Shown: positions 10,830 through 20,766 of the stretch, piece after piece | Layout: every line of letters begins with the position of its first letter | How positions within the stretch are numbered: position 1 is the first letter of the stretch | Source of the DNA: Xenorhabdus bovienii SS-2004 | GTDB taxonomy: Bacteria > Pseudomonadota > Gammaproteobacteria > Enterobacterales > Enterobacteriaceae | Direction of reading: 5' to 3' | Assembly (NCBI RefSeq): GCF_000027225.1 | Contig: NC_013892.1 | Coordinates: forward strand, 4,161,499 to 4,225,498 | DNA length: 64,000 nucleotides | Notes under the pieces: generated by a model | Seen by the model: the letters and a program-made list of their open reading frames with translations, nothing else | Databases searched by the model: none | What the model was told of the DNA's origin: nothing | Made by a program: the position numbers and the translations under genes

Positions 10830-12008
10830 TTATTTAGACAGGTTTTCCGCTATCACTTGCATGATAAGCTTTGCACGCTGATCCCAGTTAAAACGTTCTG
10901 CTACCAATCGCTGTGAGTAACCCACTTTAGCCATCATTTCAGCAGGGTTATCAATCAATGATTGAATCTGCTCTGCAAAGCTCTCTGCATTTTCGCTATC
11001 AGCAAAATTGACCGCCTTCTCATCCACAGCATCGCGAATAGAAGGAAAATCAGAAATAACAACGGGTTTGCCCATTGCCATGTATTCAAAAAGTTTGAGG
11101 GGGGATGTATAACGGCTGCCAATGCTGGTTTTCGTTAATGGTAAAACGCAAATATCATTCTCTGCAATAACCTGAAAACGCTTTTTCGGCTGGATAAACC
11201 CAAGGAAATTGACTTTATCACTCACGCCAATCTGTTGGGCTGTACACTTCAATCGTTCAATCTGCACGCTATCACCACCGGCAATGTTCAGTACAGCATT
11301 ATCAAGGTAATACATCGCTTTCATAACAGTAGGAACACCTTTCCAGCGATGCAAACTACCCAAATACAGCACCTGAGTTGTTTCTCCCGGTTTGTGCCTT
11401 CTGCCAGAAGACGCTTTTTTTGTAGATTCAACCGCCAGCATATCAACACCATCAGGTGCTACTATCATCGGTGTCTTAACGCTATATTCTTTATAAATAT
11501 CCTCACTCAATAGTGAAGTCAGCACAAACACGGCCTTGGAATGGCGATAAACCTGTTGTTCCGTGTTTCTGAGCTTATGATATTTACGGCGATTTTTACG
11601 TTTATCTAATTTATGGGATTCTTTAAACGATTGGGCAAAAACTTCGTGGCTTTCAAAAAAATGCGGAATATCAGGATGCTTACGCAGGAGATAATTCGCC
11701 ATTTTAATATTGCGAGTAAAAATAGCGTCAACTTGATGATCTTTCAGCCAGCGAGAAACCTGAAAATAAAACAATTTCTGTGTATTGAGGGGAAAATACC
11801 ACTTTCTACGCATATTGCGCAGAGCTATCAGTTCAGCGGAAGGCGGCAATGCTCTGCCTATAATCTCCTCAACACGATTTTGACCTTCTGGCGTAATCAG
11901 GCAGACGCTGTGCCCCTGACGGGCAAAAGCATCGACATTCTGCAAAATCTGCAACGAAGCAACTCGATAATCAGGTACGGGATAAGGGTCAATATACGCA
12001 ATCTTCAT
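10830..12008 (-). CDS. Family 4 glycosyltransferase, LPS core/outer core
   Basis: A GT-B transferase of 392 residues from an ATG at 12006-12008; the frame is open for 15 more codons, but KIAYIDPYPVPDYRVASLQIL is a typical family start. The C-terminal domain has VLYLGSLHRWKGVPTVM, then CVLPLTKTSIGSRYTSPLKLFEYMAMGKPVVISD, in which the donor-binding Glu block is the variant SPLKLFEYMA. The ATG overlaps the stop of the upstream transferase by one base (TAATG), so both are one operon. It sits within the LPS core locus; donor and acceptor are not known. Confidence 0.82.
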   Translation of the reverse strand: MKIAYIDPYPVPDYRVASLQILQNVDAFARQGHSVCLITPEGQNRVEEIIGRALPPSAELIALRNMRRKWYFPLNTQKLFYFQVSRWLKDHQVDAIFTRNIKMANYLLRKHPDIPHFFESHEVFAQSFKESHKLDKRKNRRKYHKLRNTEQQVYRHSKAVFVLTSLLSEDIYKEYSVKTPMIVAPDGVDMLAVESTKKASSGRRHKPGETTQVLYLGSLHRWKGVPTVMKAMYYLDNAVLNIAGGDSVQIERLKCTAQQIGVSDKVNFLGFIQPKKRFQVIAENDICVLPLTKTSIGSRYTSPLKLFEYMAMGKPVVISDFPSIRDAVDEKAVNFADSENAESFAEQIQSLIDNPAEMMAKVGYSQRLVAERFNWDQRAKLIMQVIAENLSK

Positions 12009-13111
12009 TATTTTTTTATCGCGCCCAATAAACGATTTGCAGAATGTTCCCAAGTATACATCGTTTCAATCCGCTGACGAGCCAGTTTTCCCATTGCTTT
12101 CCCCCTGTCCGGCAAGGACAAAAGATGATTGACTGCCTCAGCGATAGCCGCTGCATTGCCAGGTGCGACCAGAATACCCGCATGATTTTCATTGCCGACC
12201 ACCTCAGGAATGCCACCAATATAACTGGCTATCACAGGACGTCCGCATGCCATCGCTTCAGCAATAGTAATACCAAATGCTTCATCACCAATACTGGGAA
12301 AAATACCCGCATCTCCCGCAGCATAAAATTCAGGTAATTGATCATGACCAACAGGAGGATGGAAAATGACTGTTTTTTCTAAATTCAGTTCAGAAACTTT
12401 TTTTTTCAATAAGTTAAGATCATCACCTGCGCCAATAATCAATAACCTTACATCCTTGTCACGCAGTAAAGCCATCGCATCAATGGCGACTTTCATGCCT
12501 TTCCAACCCACCAGCCTGCCAGCGAAAGTCAGCAAAAACGTATTTTCATTGATATCTAGCCGATGCCGGAGATCAGAATTAACAGGTTTAAACTTATCAA
12601 TATCGACACCATTATAAATCACGTTTGGAAATTGTTTAAAATGGTGCTGGATCTGCCAAGCATTAAAGTGGCTGCATGCAACCCACGCAGATATTTTGTT
12701 ACCCAATGCCCGATCACCTTTGAAAAAACTGGTGCCACCACTCATATAACAAAACTTTGTGCAGGAAGTTTTCGGCATCATTCTGGGCCAGAAAAAATCA
12801 AAGGGTTTCGTCAAAATCACCCAGTCAAAATTTTCAGCGATGACCCTTTCACGGGCATGACGGGCAAAAGAATAACGCTCAACAATACGTTGAAAACGTC
12901 GCCCAATATTGATGACTCGTTCTCTGGGAGTAAATGGAAATGTGTGAACATGAATATTTCGCTCTCCCAATACTGGCCTAACGTCACCTGTTCCGCCGAA
13001 AATATGGATCTCGTGCCCCGCATCTGTCAAAGCCTTTGCTAATTCCCAAACCGCTGTTTGAATACCGCCATAAGACATAGTAACGGTGACATCGATAAAT
13101 CCTATTTTCAT
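12008..13111 (-). CDS. Family 4 glycosyltransferase, LPS core/outer core
   Basis: A 367-residue GT-B transferase. MSYGGIQTAVWELAKALTDAGHEI is the N-terminal glycine loop; LLTFAGRLVGWKGMKVAIDA and GIFPSIGDEAFGITIAEAMACGRPVIAS are the C-terminal phosphate loop and the E-x7-E donor block. It is the upstream member of a two-gene unit, preceded after 14 bases by the decayed family 9 gene. Probably adds a hexose to core; specificity cannot be assigned from sequence alone. Confidence 0.82.
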   Translation of the reverse strand: MKIGFIDVTVTMSYGGIQTAVWELAKALTDAGHEIHIFGGTGDVRPVLGERNIHVHTFPFTPRERVINIGRRFQRIVERYSFARHARERVIAENFDWVILTKPFDFFWPRMMPKTSCTKFCYMSGGTSFFKGDRALGNKISAWVACSHFNAWQIQHHFKQFPNVIYNGVDIDKFKPVNSDLRHRLDINENTFLLTFAGRLVGWKGMKVAIDAMALLRDKDVRLLIIGAGDDLNLLKKKVSELNLEKTVIFHPPVGHDQLPEFYAAGDAGIFPSIGDEAFGITIAEAMACGRPVIASYIGGIPEVVGNENHAGILVAPGNAAAIAEAVNHLLSLPDRGKAMGKLARQRIETMYTWEHSANRLLGAIKK

Positions 13112-13125
13112 TTATCCATTATCCT

Positions 13126-13536
13126 TCATGTATTTTCCAACAAGTTCTGAACGGAAACCCAGACTTGTTCAACCGATATTGCTGACATTTCATCTTGGCG
13201 AGTCGCCTGTTGATAATCTATCGGATGTTCAATCACCGCCAATTTTGGATGTTGCTGAGGAGCAAGAAAACGGCCAGGATGAAAACTATGGTATACTAAG
13301 GCAAAATCATAACGTCGACGGGAAAACCATCCCCTCCATTTTGCCTGTCCCTTTGAAAAAGCGGTTATTGAATGAATTTCACTAATATTCTCAAGGATCT
13401 CTTTCGTTTTTTTATGTGCCAATACATCAATATTCGCTTCAGGCCATCGTAATTTCAACGCCCGGATCACTGGCGTTATAAGCAAAGTGTCACCAAAACG
13501 GGCAATAATAATAACCAGAATATTTTTAGGCTGCAT
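13126..13536 (-). pseudogene. Internally deleted family 9 glycosyltransferase (heptosyltransferase-like)
   Basis: The first 90 or so residues are a normal family 9 start: ILVIIIARFGDTLLITPVIRALKLRWPEANIDVLAHKKT and RRYDFALVYHSF. The last 50 (IDYQQATRQDEMSAISVEQVWVSVQNLL) look like the extreme C-terminus of the same family. About 200 residues that should lie between, including the whole ADP-heptose site with the D-S-P-x-H-x-A block, are missing, and the ORF is 136 residues instead of about 350. The reading frame is kept across the deletion. I read this as a recent in-frame internal deletion; a small functional derivative is unlikely. Confidence 0.65.
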
Positions 13537-13740
13537 AATGACAAGTATAAAATTATTAAACCGATAATTGGAATTAGAGCACTATACATCAAAGCTATTC
13601 AATACTCTATTAACTGACAGATAGTTTTCATGCTCCCCAAAACAATAAAAGAAACACTATTTCAAATGATTAAGAAAAAAATAACCACTTTATAATCAGA
13701 TGAAAACAGACACTATTACGGATAGATGGTCAAAATGGAA

Positions 13741-14856
13741 CTATTTACGCTCCATACTACCGTAAAAGATAAACTCCATTTTTTCTAACATATTATCCAT
13801 GCTAAATAAATCGGCAGCCCGTTCCAATGAGGCGTTCCCCATCTGCAAACGCAACTCAGCACTTTTCATTAAAACATCTAACCTTTCAGTTAACTGTTCA
13901 ACACATCTTGGCTCGATAATATAACCCGTATCACCATCAATAACGGCCTCAGTGATTGCGCCCACCGAAGTAGATACTACGGGCAAACCACAGGCCATTG
14001 CCTGCATAATGCCTTGTGGCACACCTTCATTGCCAAACGAAGGTAGTGCAAAGACATCCATCGCATTCAGACAATCAGGCACATCTTGTCGGTTACCGAG
14101 AAAAATGACACTCTCCGACAGCCCTTCCTGTTTAGCCTGGGGTTCCAGATTTTTTCGCTGAGGACCATCCCCCACAAACAGTAATTGCCAGTCGGGATAA
14201 CACGAGTGCAATATTTTCCAACTATCAAGCAAGTAACGGTGCCCTTTCCAGGTTCTCATCGTAGCGACAATACCCAGGGTCGGTTTATCCGCTATACCAA
14301 TACGCTGACGACAAAGTTGCTTATTTTCGGGATGAAAACGCGTCAGATCGATTCCCGTCGGCACAGAGGTCATGTGAGGTAATGGGTAACCATTATTCGT
14401 ATGCAGATATTGGCGTAACTTCTCCCCTGTTGTCACAATATGCTGACAGGATTTCAAATACAGCCAGCGAGTCGCCACAGATGTGGATACGTTAGTGGAA
14501 ACATGGCGGGTTCGGACTATCGGTGGCATACCTTGCAATGTGGCACATGCCGCAGCCACTAACCAAGAATCAGTAGAGCTATGAGTATTGATGACATCAA
14601 ATTGACGGCCTTCGGCTTTTAGCCAGCGGCGCATCGCCCGCAAGCAGGGAAGGCGTTTTTTTTCAATCGGCAGTGCAACAACAGGTACACCATACGAATG
14701 GGCTTCATGATAAATCGTTGACGCTGGGCAACAAACAATAACAACCTGATGACCGCGTTGTATCATGCCCTGAGATTCCGTCAGGATGCGGATCTCTTGC
14801 CCCCCCCAACCACACGATGATTCAGTGTGTAAGATATTCAAGGTTTTTTTAGTCAT
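13741..14856 (-). CDS. Family 4 glycosyltransferase, LPS core/outer core
   Basis: A 371-residue GT-B transferase. LNILHTESSCGWGGQEIRILTES carries the N-terminal glycine loop; VINTHSSTDSWL and IVRTRHVST mark the acceptor domain; LGIVATMRTWKGHRYLL and VFALPSFGNEGVPQGIMQAMACGLPVVST hold the C-terminal phosphate loop and the donor block (Q in place of the first Glu of E-x7-E: EGVPQGIMQ). The 204 bases between it and the family 9 pseudogene hold no gene. It may be monocistronic. Sugar unknown. Confidence 0.8.
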   Translation of the reverse strand: MTKKTLNILHTESSCGWGGQEIRILTESQGMIQRGHQVVIVCCPASTIYHEAHSYGVPVVALPIEKKRLPCLRAMRRWLKAEGRQFDVINTHSSTDSWLVAAACATLQGMPPIVRTRHVSTNVSTSVATRWLYLKSCQHIVTTGEKLRQYLHTNNGYPLPHMTSVPTGIDLTRFHPENKQLCRQRIGIADKPTLGIVATMRTWKGHRYLLDSWKILHSCYPDWQLLFVGDGPQRKNLEPQAKQEGLSESVIFLGNRQDVPDCLNAMDVFALPSFGNEGVPQGIMQAMACGLPVVSTSVGAITEAVIDGDTGYIIEPRCVEQLTERLDVLMKSAELRLQMGNASLERAADLFSMDNMLEKMEFIFYGSMERK

Positions 14857-14981
14857 TTTTCAGAATCACGCCTGACGGTTCAAACATTAAAAAGGCGTTA
14901 GTATAGCGGAACGAGATGTTACGTCCATGCATAACCTGTTTTTAACCAAGCTATCCAAACATTCTGGCAGGTATAAAAAAA

Positions 14982-15003
14982 CCCAGCATACGCTGGGTTT
15001 TTT
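14982..15003. terminator. Bidirectional rho-independent terminator after rpmBG
   Basis: CCCAGC-ATAC-GCTGGG stem-loop followed by six T on the plus strand and by seven T on the minus strand (A7 at 14975-14981). On the minus strand it lies 16 bases after the rpmG stop and ends the rpmB-rpmG transcript. Confidence 0.9.
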
Positions 15004-15018
15004 CTCAATCCACTAAAA

Positions 15019-15186
15019 TTATTTAATTTTAGCTTCTTTATACACCACATACTGGCGAATAACTGGATCAAATTTTCTCAGTTCCAGTTTTTCAGGCATG
15101 GTGCGCTTGTTCTTCGTAGTGGTATAGAAGTGACCAGTACCAGCAGAAGAAACCAGCTTAATTTTATCGCGAATACCTTTAGCCAT
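15019..15186 (-). CDS. rpmG: 50S ribosomal protein L33
   Basis: The minus strand encodes 55 residues beginning [24 protein letters not shown] and ending VIYKEAKIK, the enterobacterial L33 sequence. A good GGAGC ribosome site lies upstream. It follows rpmB by 11 bases in the conserved rpmB-rpmG operon and is followed by a strong terminator. It is too short for many gene finders. Confidence 0.97.
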   Translation of the reverse strand: MAKGIRDKIKLVSSAGTGHFYTTTKNKRTMPEKLELRKFDPVIRQYVVYKEAKIK

Positions 15187-15197
15187 TTTTCAGCTCC

Positions 15198-15455
<258 letters not shown>

Positions 15456-15681
15456 TCAGCTCGAGCTTTATATTGGGTATGACCGCCTCGTCAGGCTTAG
15501 GAGCCCATCTCAGCACATTTTCATCACTGAAAAGACTCACATTATCTCAATAAAAAAACTTACTGAGATAGGCTCTTCTCGCCAAACCCAAGATCCTCAA
15601 AGGTGGCGTAGTATACGCCCTCATTCGCTGATGCTCAAGTCCCGAACAACTAAGATCTGATCGGATCGCAAAAAAACCAGA

Positions 15682-16374
15682 CTAAATCCAACCTCTTTCC
15701 ACAAATGAGACGCAATGTTGCTTCCCAATCACGATATGATCCAAAACCTTAACGCCAACCAACTCACAAGCATCAATAATTTTTTCTGTCACCAATTTAT
15801 CTGCCAGACTGGGTTCTGGATTACCGGAGGGGTGGTTATGAGCAAGAATAATCGATGCAGCATTCACTTTAACCGCCTGTTTCACGATTTCACGCGGATG
15901 CACTTCAACTTTGTTTATCGTTCCCTTAAACATTTCATCATGACAGATGACTTTATTCTGATTCGTCAAAAACAGCACCACAAAGACTTCACGATCCTGC
16001 CAGGACAATAAATCCTGCAAATAATTTTGTGTCGCGACTGGGCTACTCATCACATCTTCATGGATAAATTGACTGGAGAAAAAACGTTTTGCCAGTTCAG
16101 ATACCGCCTGCAACTGGACATATTTGCATAGCCCCATCCCTTTATGTGAACAAAAATCGGCATAATCCGCAGAGAGCAGGTGATAAAGTGAACCAAATGA
16201 TTTCAGTAGATGTTCCGCCATTTGCACGACAGGAATCCCTCGGGTTCCCGTACGCAAAAATATAGCCAACAACTCGGCATCCGTCAGGGAAACGGCGCCA
16301 TAAGCCAGCAATTTCTCCCGAGGAGCAAGATTTGAATGCAATTCATCGCTTATTTCCATCACCGTAACATCCAT
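15682..16374 (-). CDS. radC: RadC family JAB-domain protein
   Basis: A 230-residue protein. Residues about 10-95 hold the UPF0758 helix-hairpin-helix part ([28 protein letters not shown]); about 105-228 hold the JAB/MPN metal domain, with HPREIVK and the metal-binding [11 protein letters not shown] followed by D. The biochemical function is unsettled despite the name; a role in recombination at stalled forks was proposed and then doubted. Position beside rpmB and divergent from coaBC is conserved in enterobacteria. The start may be the second Met (MEISDEL), five codons in. Confidence 0.93.
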   Translation of the reverse strand: MDVTVMEISDELHSNLAPREKLLAYGAVSLTDAELLAIFLRTGTRGIPVVQMAEHLLKSFGSLYHLLSADYADFCSHKGMGLCKYVQLQAVSELAKRFFSSQFIHEDVMSSPVATQNYLQDLLSWQDREVFVVLFLTNQNKVICHDEMFKGTINKVEVHPREIVKQAVKVNAASIILAHNHPSGNPEPSLADKLVTEKIIDACELVGVKVLDHIVIGKQHCVSFVERGWI

Positions 16375-16579
16375 ATATTCCCCCTCATTCCCTTTCGCCC
16401 AGTGGCTTCACGCCGCCAATATCCCATGATGAAAAAAGCATCGCCAGCCCCATTTTCATGGCTTGCGTAGCGCTTCGCAAACTTGTCATTTTTTGGCACC
16501 TGAATAAGGCAGGTTCTCAACTTAATATTTTCTTATGGTAGAATCTTAGGTAATTGTAACTTACATGTGGACAATCAGA

Positions 16580-17809
16580 ATGGCAGGATTTTCCAGCAAA
16601 CAGCTTTCTGGTAAACATATCGTGCTCGGTATCAGCGGGGGGATCGCCGCTTATAAGACAGCCGAGCTGGTACGCCGTTTACGTGATCGCGGTGCCGAAG
16701 TACGCGTCGCCATGACGCCAGCAGCAGAAGCTTTTATTACGCCACTGACCTTGCAGGCCGTATCGGGTCATCCTGTCTCCGATGACCTTTTGGATCCTGC
16801 CGCTGAAGCGGCAATGGGGCATATTGAACTGGCTAAGTGGGCTGATTTGATTATTCTCGCTCCGGCCACAGCCGATCTGCTCGCTCGTTTAACCGCAGGT
16901 ATGGCAAATGATTTGGTTACCACGATTTGTTTGGCATCAGCAGCCCCCATTGCTGTTGCTCCAGCGATGAATCAGCAGATGTATCGTGCGCAGGCAACCC
17001 AACATAACCTGAATGTACTCAAAGAGCGTGGCGTGCTGATTTGGGGGCCTGATGAGGGAAGCCAGGCATGCGGTGACGTCGGCCCGGGAAGAATGCTTGA
17101 ACCCATGGCGATGGTCGAACTGGCAACACAACATTTCAACACCGATCAGGATTTCTCCGGTCTTTGCATCACCATTACCGCAGGGCCAACTCATGAAGCT
17201 TTAGATCCTGTCCGCTTTATCACCAATCACAGTTCCGGCAAAATGGGATTTTCCATCGCACAGGCAGCAGCGGAACGCGGTGCTGACGTCACATTGATTG
17301 CAGGTCCCGTCAATTTACCGACACCACCGGGTGTCAAACGTATCGACGTAACCAGTGCGCTGGAAATGCATGAGTACGTTCAGGTAACCGCAGCTTCACA
17401 GCATATTTTCATCGGCTGTGCCGCCGTAGCGGACTATCGTTTCAAACAAATAGCGACGGAGAAAATCAAGAAACAGGGTGATGAGGTCACATTTACACTG
17501 GTGAAAAATCCTGACATTGTAGCAAGTGTTGCCACGATGGAAATAAATCGTCCATTTGTCGTTGGATTTGCAGCCGAAACCCAGAATGTGGAAGAATACG
17601 CCCGCAGAAAACTCAAGCAGAAGTCTCTGGACTTGATTTGCGCAAATAATGTATCTCTGGCCGAACATGGCTTCAACAGTGATACCAACGCATTACATCT
17701 ATTCTGGCATGATGGCAGCGTTAATTTACCTCACAGTAGTAAATTACAGCTCGGCCACTGTTTATTAGACGAGATACTCAAACGCTATGACGAAAAAAAT
17801 CGACGTTAA
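16580..17809 (+). CDS. coaBC: Bifunctional phosphopantothenoylcysteine synthetase/decarboxylase
   Basis: Two steps of CoA synthesis in one FMN-dependent protein. The N-terminal CoaC domain (to about residue 190) has [17 protein letters not shown], the catalytic His in [18 protein letters not shown] and [10 protein letters not shown]. The CoaB domain has [35 protein letters not shown] and VGFAAET. The ATG at 16580 is chosen since [16 protein letters not shown] fits the family; the frame is open five codons further up. It overlaps dut by 23 bases, as in E. coli. Confidence 0.96.
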   Translation: MAGFSSKQLSGKHIVLGISGGIAAYKTAELVRRLRDRGAEVRVAMTPAAEAFITPLTLQAVSGHPVSDDLLDPAAEAAMGHIELAKWADLIILAPATADLLARLTAGMANDLVTTICLASAAPIAVAPAMNQQMYRAQATQHNLNVLKERGVLIWGPDEGSQACGDVGPGRMLEPMAMVELATQHFNTDQDFSGLCITITAGPTHEALDPVRFITNHSSGKMGFSIAQAAAERGADVTLIAGPVNLPTPPGVKRIDVTSALEMHEYVQVTAASQHIFIGCAAVADYRFKQIATEKIKKQGDEVTFTLVKNPDIVASVATMEINRPFVVGFAAETQNVEEYARRKLKQKSLDLICANNVSLAEHGFNSDTNALHLFWHDGSVNLPHSSKLQLGHCLLDEILKRYDEKNRR

Positions 17810-18245
17810 AATCCTTGATCCCCGCATTGGACAAGAATTTCCCTTACCGACTTATGCTACACCTGGTTCTGCGGGTTTAGATTTACGTGCTTGTCTGGAT
17901 AATGCAGTAGAACTGGCTCCAGGCCAGACTGAACTCCTGCCAACAGGGATCGCCATCCATATCGCAGACGAACAATTGGCAGCGGTTATTCTTCCCCGCT
18001 CCGGGCTGGGTCACAAACACGGTGTGGTTCTGGGCAATCTGGTGGGGCTTATCGACTCCGATTATCAGGGACAGCTGATGGTTTCAGTTTGGAACCGTGG
18101 TGATAAGATGTTCATCATTGAACCCGGTGAGCGCATTGCCCAAATGGTTTTTGTGCCCGTTGTACAGGCCGAATTTAACTTGGTTGAAGATTTTGAAACC
18201 AGCAAACGCGGCAGTGGTGGTTTTGGTCATTCCGGTCGTCAATAA
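17787..18245 (+). CDS. dut: dUTP diphosphatase
   Basis: Hydrolyses dUTP to dUMP, keeping uracil out of DNA and feeding dTMP synthesis. The five trimeric dUTPase motifs are visible: [50 protein letters not shown] and the C-terminal arm [10 protein letters not shown]. At 152 residues it is full length. It starts inside the end of coaBC. Confidence 0.97.
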   Translation: MTKKIDVKILDPRIGQEFPLPTYATPGSAGLDLRACLDNAVELAPGQTELLPTGIAIHIADEQLAAVILPRSGLGHKHGVVLGNLVGLIDSDYQGQLMVSVWNRGDKMFIIEPGERIAQMVFVPVVQAEFNLVEDFETSKRGSGGFGHSGRQ

Positions 18246-18283
18246 CTTTCCATAAAGCCTGATACCGTCAACCGATTTTCATA

Positions 18284-18314
18284 TTTTTTGCCCATGATCG
18301 TGGTGGGCAAAAAA
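18284..18314. repeat. Palindrome between dut and slmA
   Basis: TTTTTTGCCCA (18284-18294) and TGGGCAAAAAA (18304-18314) form an 11-pair perfect inverted repeat with a nine-base spacer. The flanking tract is A after the stem on both strands, so it is not a textbook terminator, although folded with its A:U base pairs it could still slow polymerase. It lies 43 bases before slmA and could instead be an operator. Confidence 0.5.
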
Positions 18315-18357
18315 TAGCTGGATTTGTTTTGCTGTTTTAGCAGGGGTCTTATCAGAC

Positions 18358-18957
18358 ATGGCAGAAAAAGAACGTACAAAAAAGAAAAATAGACGTGAGG
18401 AAATCTTACAGACACTGGCACATATGCTTGAATCCAGTGATGGCAGTCAGCGCATTACCACAGCAAAACTCGCCGCAAATGTTGGGGTTTCTGAAGCAGC
18501 ACTTTATCGTCATTTTCCAAGCAAAACCCGGATGTTTGATAGCCTGATTGAGTTTATTGAAGACACTTTGATTTCGCGTATCAATCTGATTCTGCAAGAT
18601 GAAAAAGACACCATTACCCGCATTCGGTTAATCCTCATCCTGCTTTTGGGATTTGCGGAAAAGAACCCCGGATTGACCCGTATCATGACAGGTCATGCCC
18701 TGATGTTCGAACAAGACAGACTACAAAACCGCATTAACCAACTATTTGAACGTATTGAAGCGCAGCTCCGCCAAATTTTAAAAGAGAAAAAAATACGTGA
18801 TGGACAGGGATTCAATTATGACGAGGCCGTACTGGCATCGCAGCTACTGGCGTTTTGTGAAGGAATGCTTTCCCGTTTTGTTCGTTCTGAATTCCGCTAT
18901 CGCCCGACCCAAGAGTTTGAAATACGCTGGCCATTGATATTAACTCAACTGCAATAA
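18358..18957 (+). CDS. slmA: Nucleoid occlusion factor SlmA
   Basis: A TetR-fold DNA-binding protein that, bound to its sites around the chromosome, disrupts FtsZ polymers so that septa do not form over DNA. Residues about 10-55 are the helix-turn-helix ([52 protein letters not shown]). At 199 residues it matches the E. coli protein. The dut-slmA-pyrE order is conserved. Confidence 0.96.
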   Translation: MAEKERTKKKNRREEILQTLAHMLESSDGSQRITTAKLAANVGVSEAALYRHFPSKTRMFDSLIEFIEDTLISRINLILQDEKDTITRIRLILILLLGFAEKNPGLTRIMTGHALMFEQDRLQNRINQLFERIEAQLRQILKEKKIRDGQGFNYDEAVLASQLLAFCEGMLSRFVRSEFRYRPTQEFEIRWPLILTQLQ

Positions 18958-19118
18958 CTGAGCCTGCACCGTGAAATTCCCTCTTTCATGCTGAGAATGA
19001 TAACGTGCGGTTTTTTCGTTGAATTGTGTTAATATGCATCTTCTCGTTGAGTTTACTATAAAGTAACTCAGTAATGGCATCGTTACCGTATTACATGCGG
19101 GGTGTCATTTCTACTACT

Positions 19119-19148
19119 CACCCCGCCCGGCCATTGGGCGAGGGTTTT
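19119..19148 (+). terminator. Rho-independent terminator downstream of slmA (possible small RNA 3' end)
   Basis: CCCCGCCC and GGGCGAGG pair with one mismatch across a GGCCATT loop and are followed by eight T on the plus strand. It lies about 160 bases after slmA. The intervening DNA contains AT-rich TTAATAT and TATAAAG hexamer-like stretches near 19030-19065, so a short independent transcript ending here is possible. Confidence 0.7.
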
Positions 19149-19182
19149 TTTTATCTCTCAGCCGTTTTTACCCAGCGGGCAA

Positions 19183-19824
19183 TCAGATACCGTATTCTCT
19201 GCGATAGGCTTCCACCGCCGCCAAATAAGGCTGCATATCTGGATTTTCACGTAGATATCTAATCAAGTCATTCAAAGTAATGATGGAAAAAACTTTGCAG
19301 TGATAGTCACGCTCAACTTCCTGAATAGCTGAAAGCGTCTCCTGCCCGCGTTCTTGACGATCCAAACACAAAATAACACCAGACAACGTTGCACCGTGTT
19401 GTTTGATAATTTCCATCGACTCGCGGATAGCTGTTCCTGCTGTAATCACATCATCAACAACAACAACATTACCTTGTAGTGGGCTACCGACCAGTGATCC
19501 GCCTTCACCATGATCTTTAGCTTCCTTACGGTTAAAGCAATAAGGCATATCGATGTCATGACGTTCTGCCAACGCGACTGCCGTTGTGGTTGCAATCGGA
19601 ATACCTTTATAAGCGGGCCCAAACAGCAGATCACACGAAATACCGCTATCCAACAGTGCTGCTGCATAGAAACGACCAATCAATGCCACATCACGCCCAG
19701 TATTAAACAGCCCTGCATTGAAAAAATAGGGACTCTTGCGGCCGGATTTCAGCGTAAATTCGCCAAATTTCAGCACCTGCTTTTTCAGTGCCAGCTCAAT
19801 AAATTCGCGTTGATAGGCTTTCAT
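19183..19824 (-). CDS. pyrE: Orotate phosphoribosyltransferase
   Basis: Joins orotate and PRPP to give OMP in UMP synthesis. The 213 residues begin [39 protein letters not shown], and the PRPP loop is [16 protein letters not shown]. The ATG at 19822-19824 is preceded by AGAGGA and matches known enzymes; an upstream in-frame extension of 14 codons overlaps the leader and is not expected to be translated. Transcribed with rph through an attenuator. Confidence 0.96.
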   Translation of the reverse strand: MKAYQREFIELALKKQVLKFGEFTLKSGRKSPYFFNAGLFNTGRDVALIGRFYAAALLDSGISCDLLFGPAYKGIPIATTTAVALAERHDIDMPYCFNRKEAKDHGEGGSLVGSPLQGNVVVVDDVITAGTAIRESMEIIKQHGATLSGVILCLDRQERGQETLSAIQEVERDYHCKVFSIITLNDLIRYLRENPDMQPYLAAVEAYRREYGI

Positions 19825-19877
19825 TGGAATTTTTCCTCTTTGATTTCTTGTCATACTTATCGCCATTTTGCAGGCAT

Positions 19878-19901
19878 AAAAAAGGCGACTATTCAGCCGC
19901 C
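19878..19901 (-). promoter_or_regulatory. pyrE transcription attenuator
   Basis: On the minus strand GGCGGCT-GAAT-AGTCGCC (one G:U pair) is followed by six T, between the rph stop and the pyrE start. In E. coli the hairpin at this site is the UTP-sensing attenuator: when UTP is short, polymerase slows in the leader, the coupled rph ribosome masks the hairpin and pyrE is read. The layout here (rph stop 12 bases before the stem) fits this mechanism. Confidence 0.85.
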
Positions 19902-19912
19902 TGATTAATTTA

Positions 19913-20641
19913 TTATTTCAACGCATCTCGCTGCGCTGCAAAAATCGTTTCTAACCCCTCTTTAGCGAGGGAAAGCAATGAGAGCAATTCATCATGGCTG
20001 AACGGTTCACCTTCTGCCGTGCCTTGCACTTCAATCATCCGGCCGTCATCCATCATGACGATATTCATATCAGTTTCAGCCGCCGAGTCTTCAACATATT
20101 CCAGATCACAAAGACCTTCACCCTCAACAATCCCGACAGACACTGCCGCTACCATTGATTTCATCGGGCTTTTTTTCAGCTTGCCATCAGCAACCAACTT
20201 GTTCAGTGCATCCACCAGTGCCACACACGCGCCAGAGATGGCCGCAGTCCGCGTACCGCCATCGGCCTGAATCACATCGCAATCCAGCGTAATGGTATAT
20301 TCACCCAATTTTTTCAAATCTACTGCGGCACGCAGTGAACGTGCAATCAGACGCTGGATTTCCATTGTGCGGCCAGTCTGCTTTCCTCTGGCGGCTTCGC
20401 GGGCATTCCGGCTATTGGTTGCTCGTGGCAACATGCCATATTCAGCCGTGATCCAACCTTGCCCCTGACCTTTCAGGAAACGAGGAATTCCTTCTTCAAC
20501 GGAGGCATTACATAACACTTTGGTATCCCCGAACTCCACCAGAACCGAGCCTTCCGCGTGTTTGGTGTAATGACGGGTCATTTTAATAGGACGCACCTGC
20601 CCTGCCGTTCTTCCTGCTGGACGCTTTCCTACTGGACTCAT
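19913..20641 (-). CDS. rph: Ribonuclease PH
   Basis: Phosphate-dependent 3'-5' exoribonuclease that trims tRNA precursors. The 242 residues include [28 protein letters not shown] at the start, the phosphate-binding [28 protein letters not shown] and the catalytic [17 protein letters not shown]. Unlike E. coli K-12, whose rph is frameshifted, this copy is intact. First gene of rph-pyrE, divergent from yicC. Confidence 0.97.
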   Translation of the reverse strand: MSPVGKRPAGRTAGQVRPIKMTRHYTKHAEGSVLVEFGDTKVLCNASVEEGIPRFLKGQGQGWITAEYGMLPRATNSRNAREAARGKQTGRTMEIQRLIARSLRAAVDLKKLGEYTITLDCDVIQADGGTRTAAISGACVALVDALNKLVADGKLKKSPMKSMVAAVSVGIVEGEGLCDLEYVEDSAAETDMNIVMMDDGRMIEVQGTAEGEPFSHDELLSLLSLAKEGLETIFAAQRDALK

Positions 20642-20766
20642 AGTGTTCTCTCCGCTGTTAAAACATTATTGGGGGCGCATTATACGACCTAACACGGCGA
20701 ATGCCTATCCTGCATCTACGCGGAGAGTTATAATCCGCTCATCATTCTATAAATTGGAAACGAATT

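Noticed and set aside
18284..18314. Palindrome as a rho-independent terminator of dut
   Set aside because: The stem is followed by an A tract on both strands, not T; kept only as an inverted repeat.
19074..19262. 62-codon plus-strand ORF after slmA
   Set aside because: It runs through the terminator at 19119-19148 and into the pyrE 3' end antisense; no ribosome site and no family.
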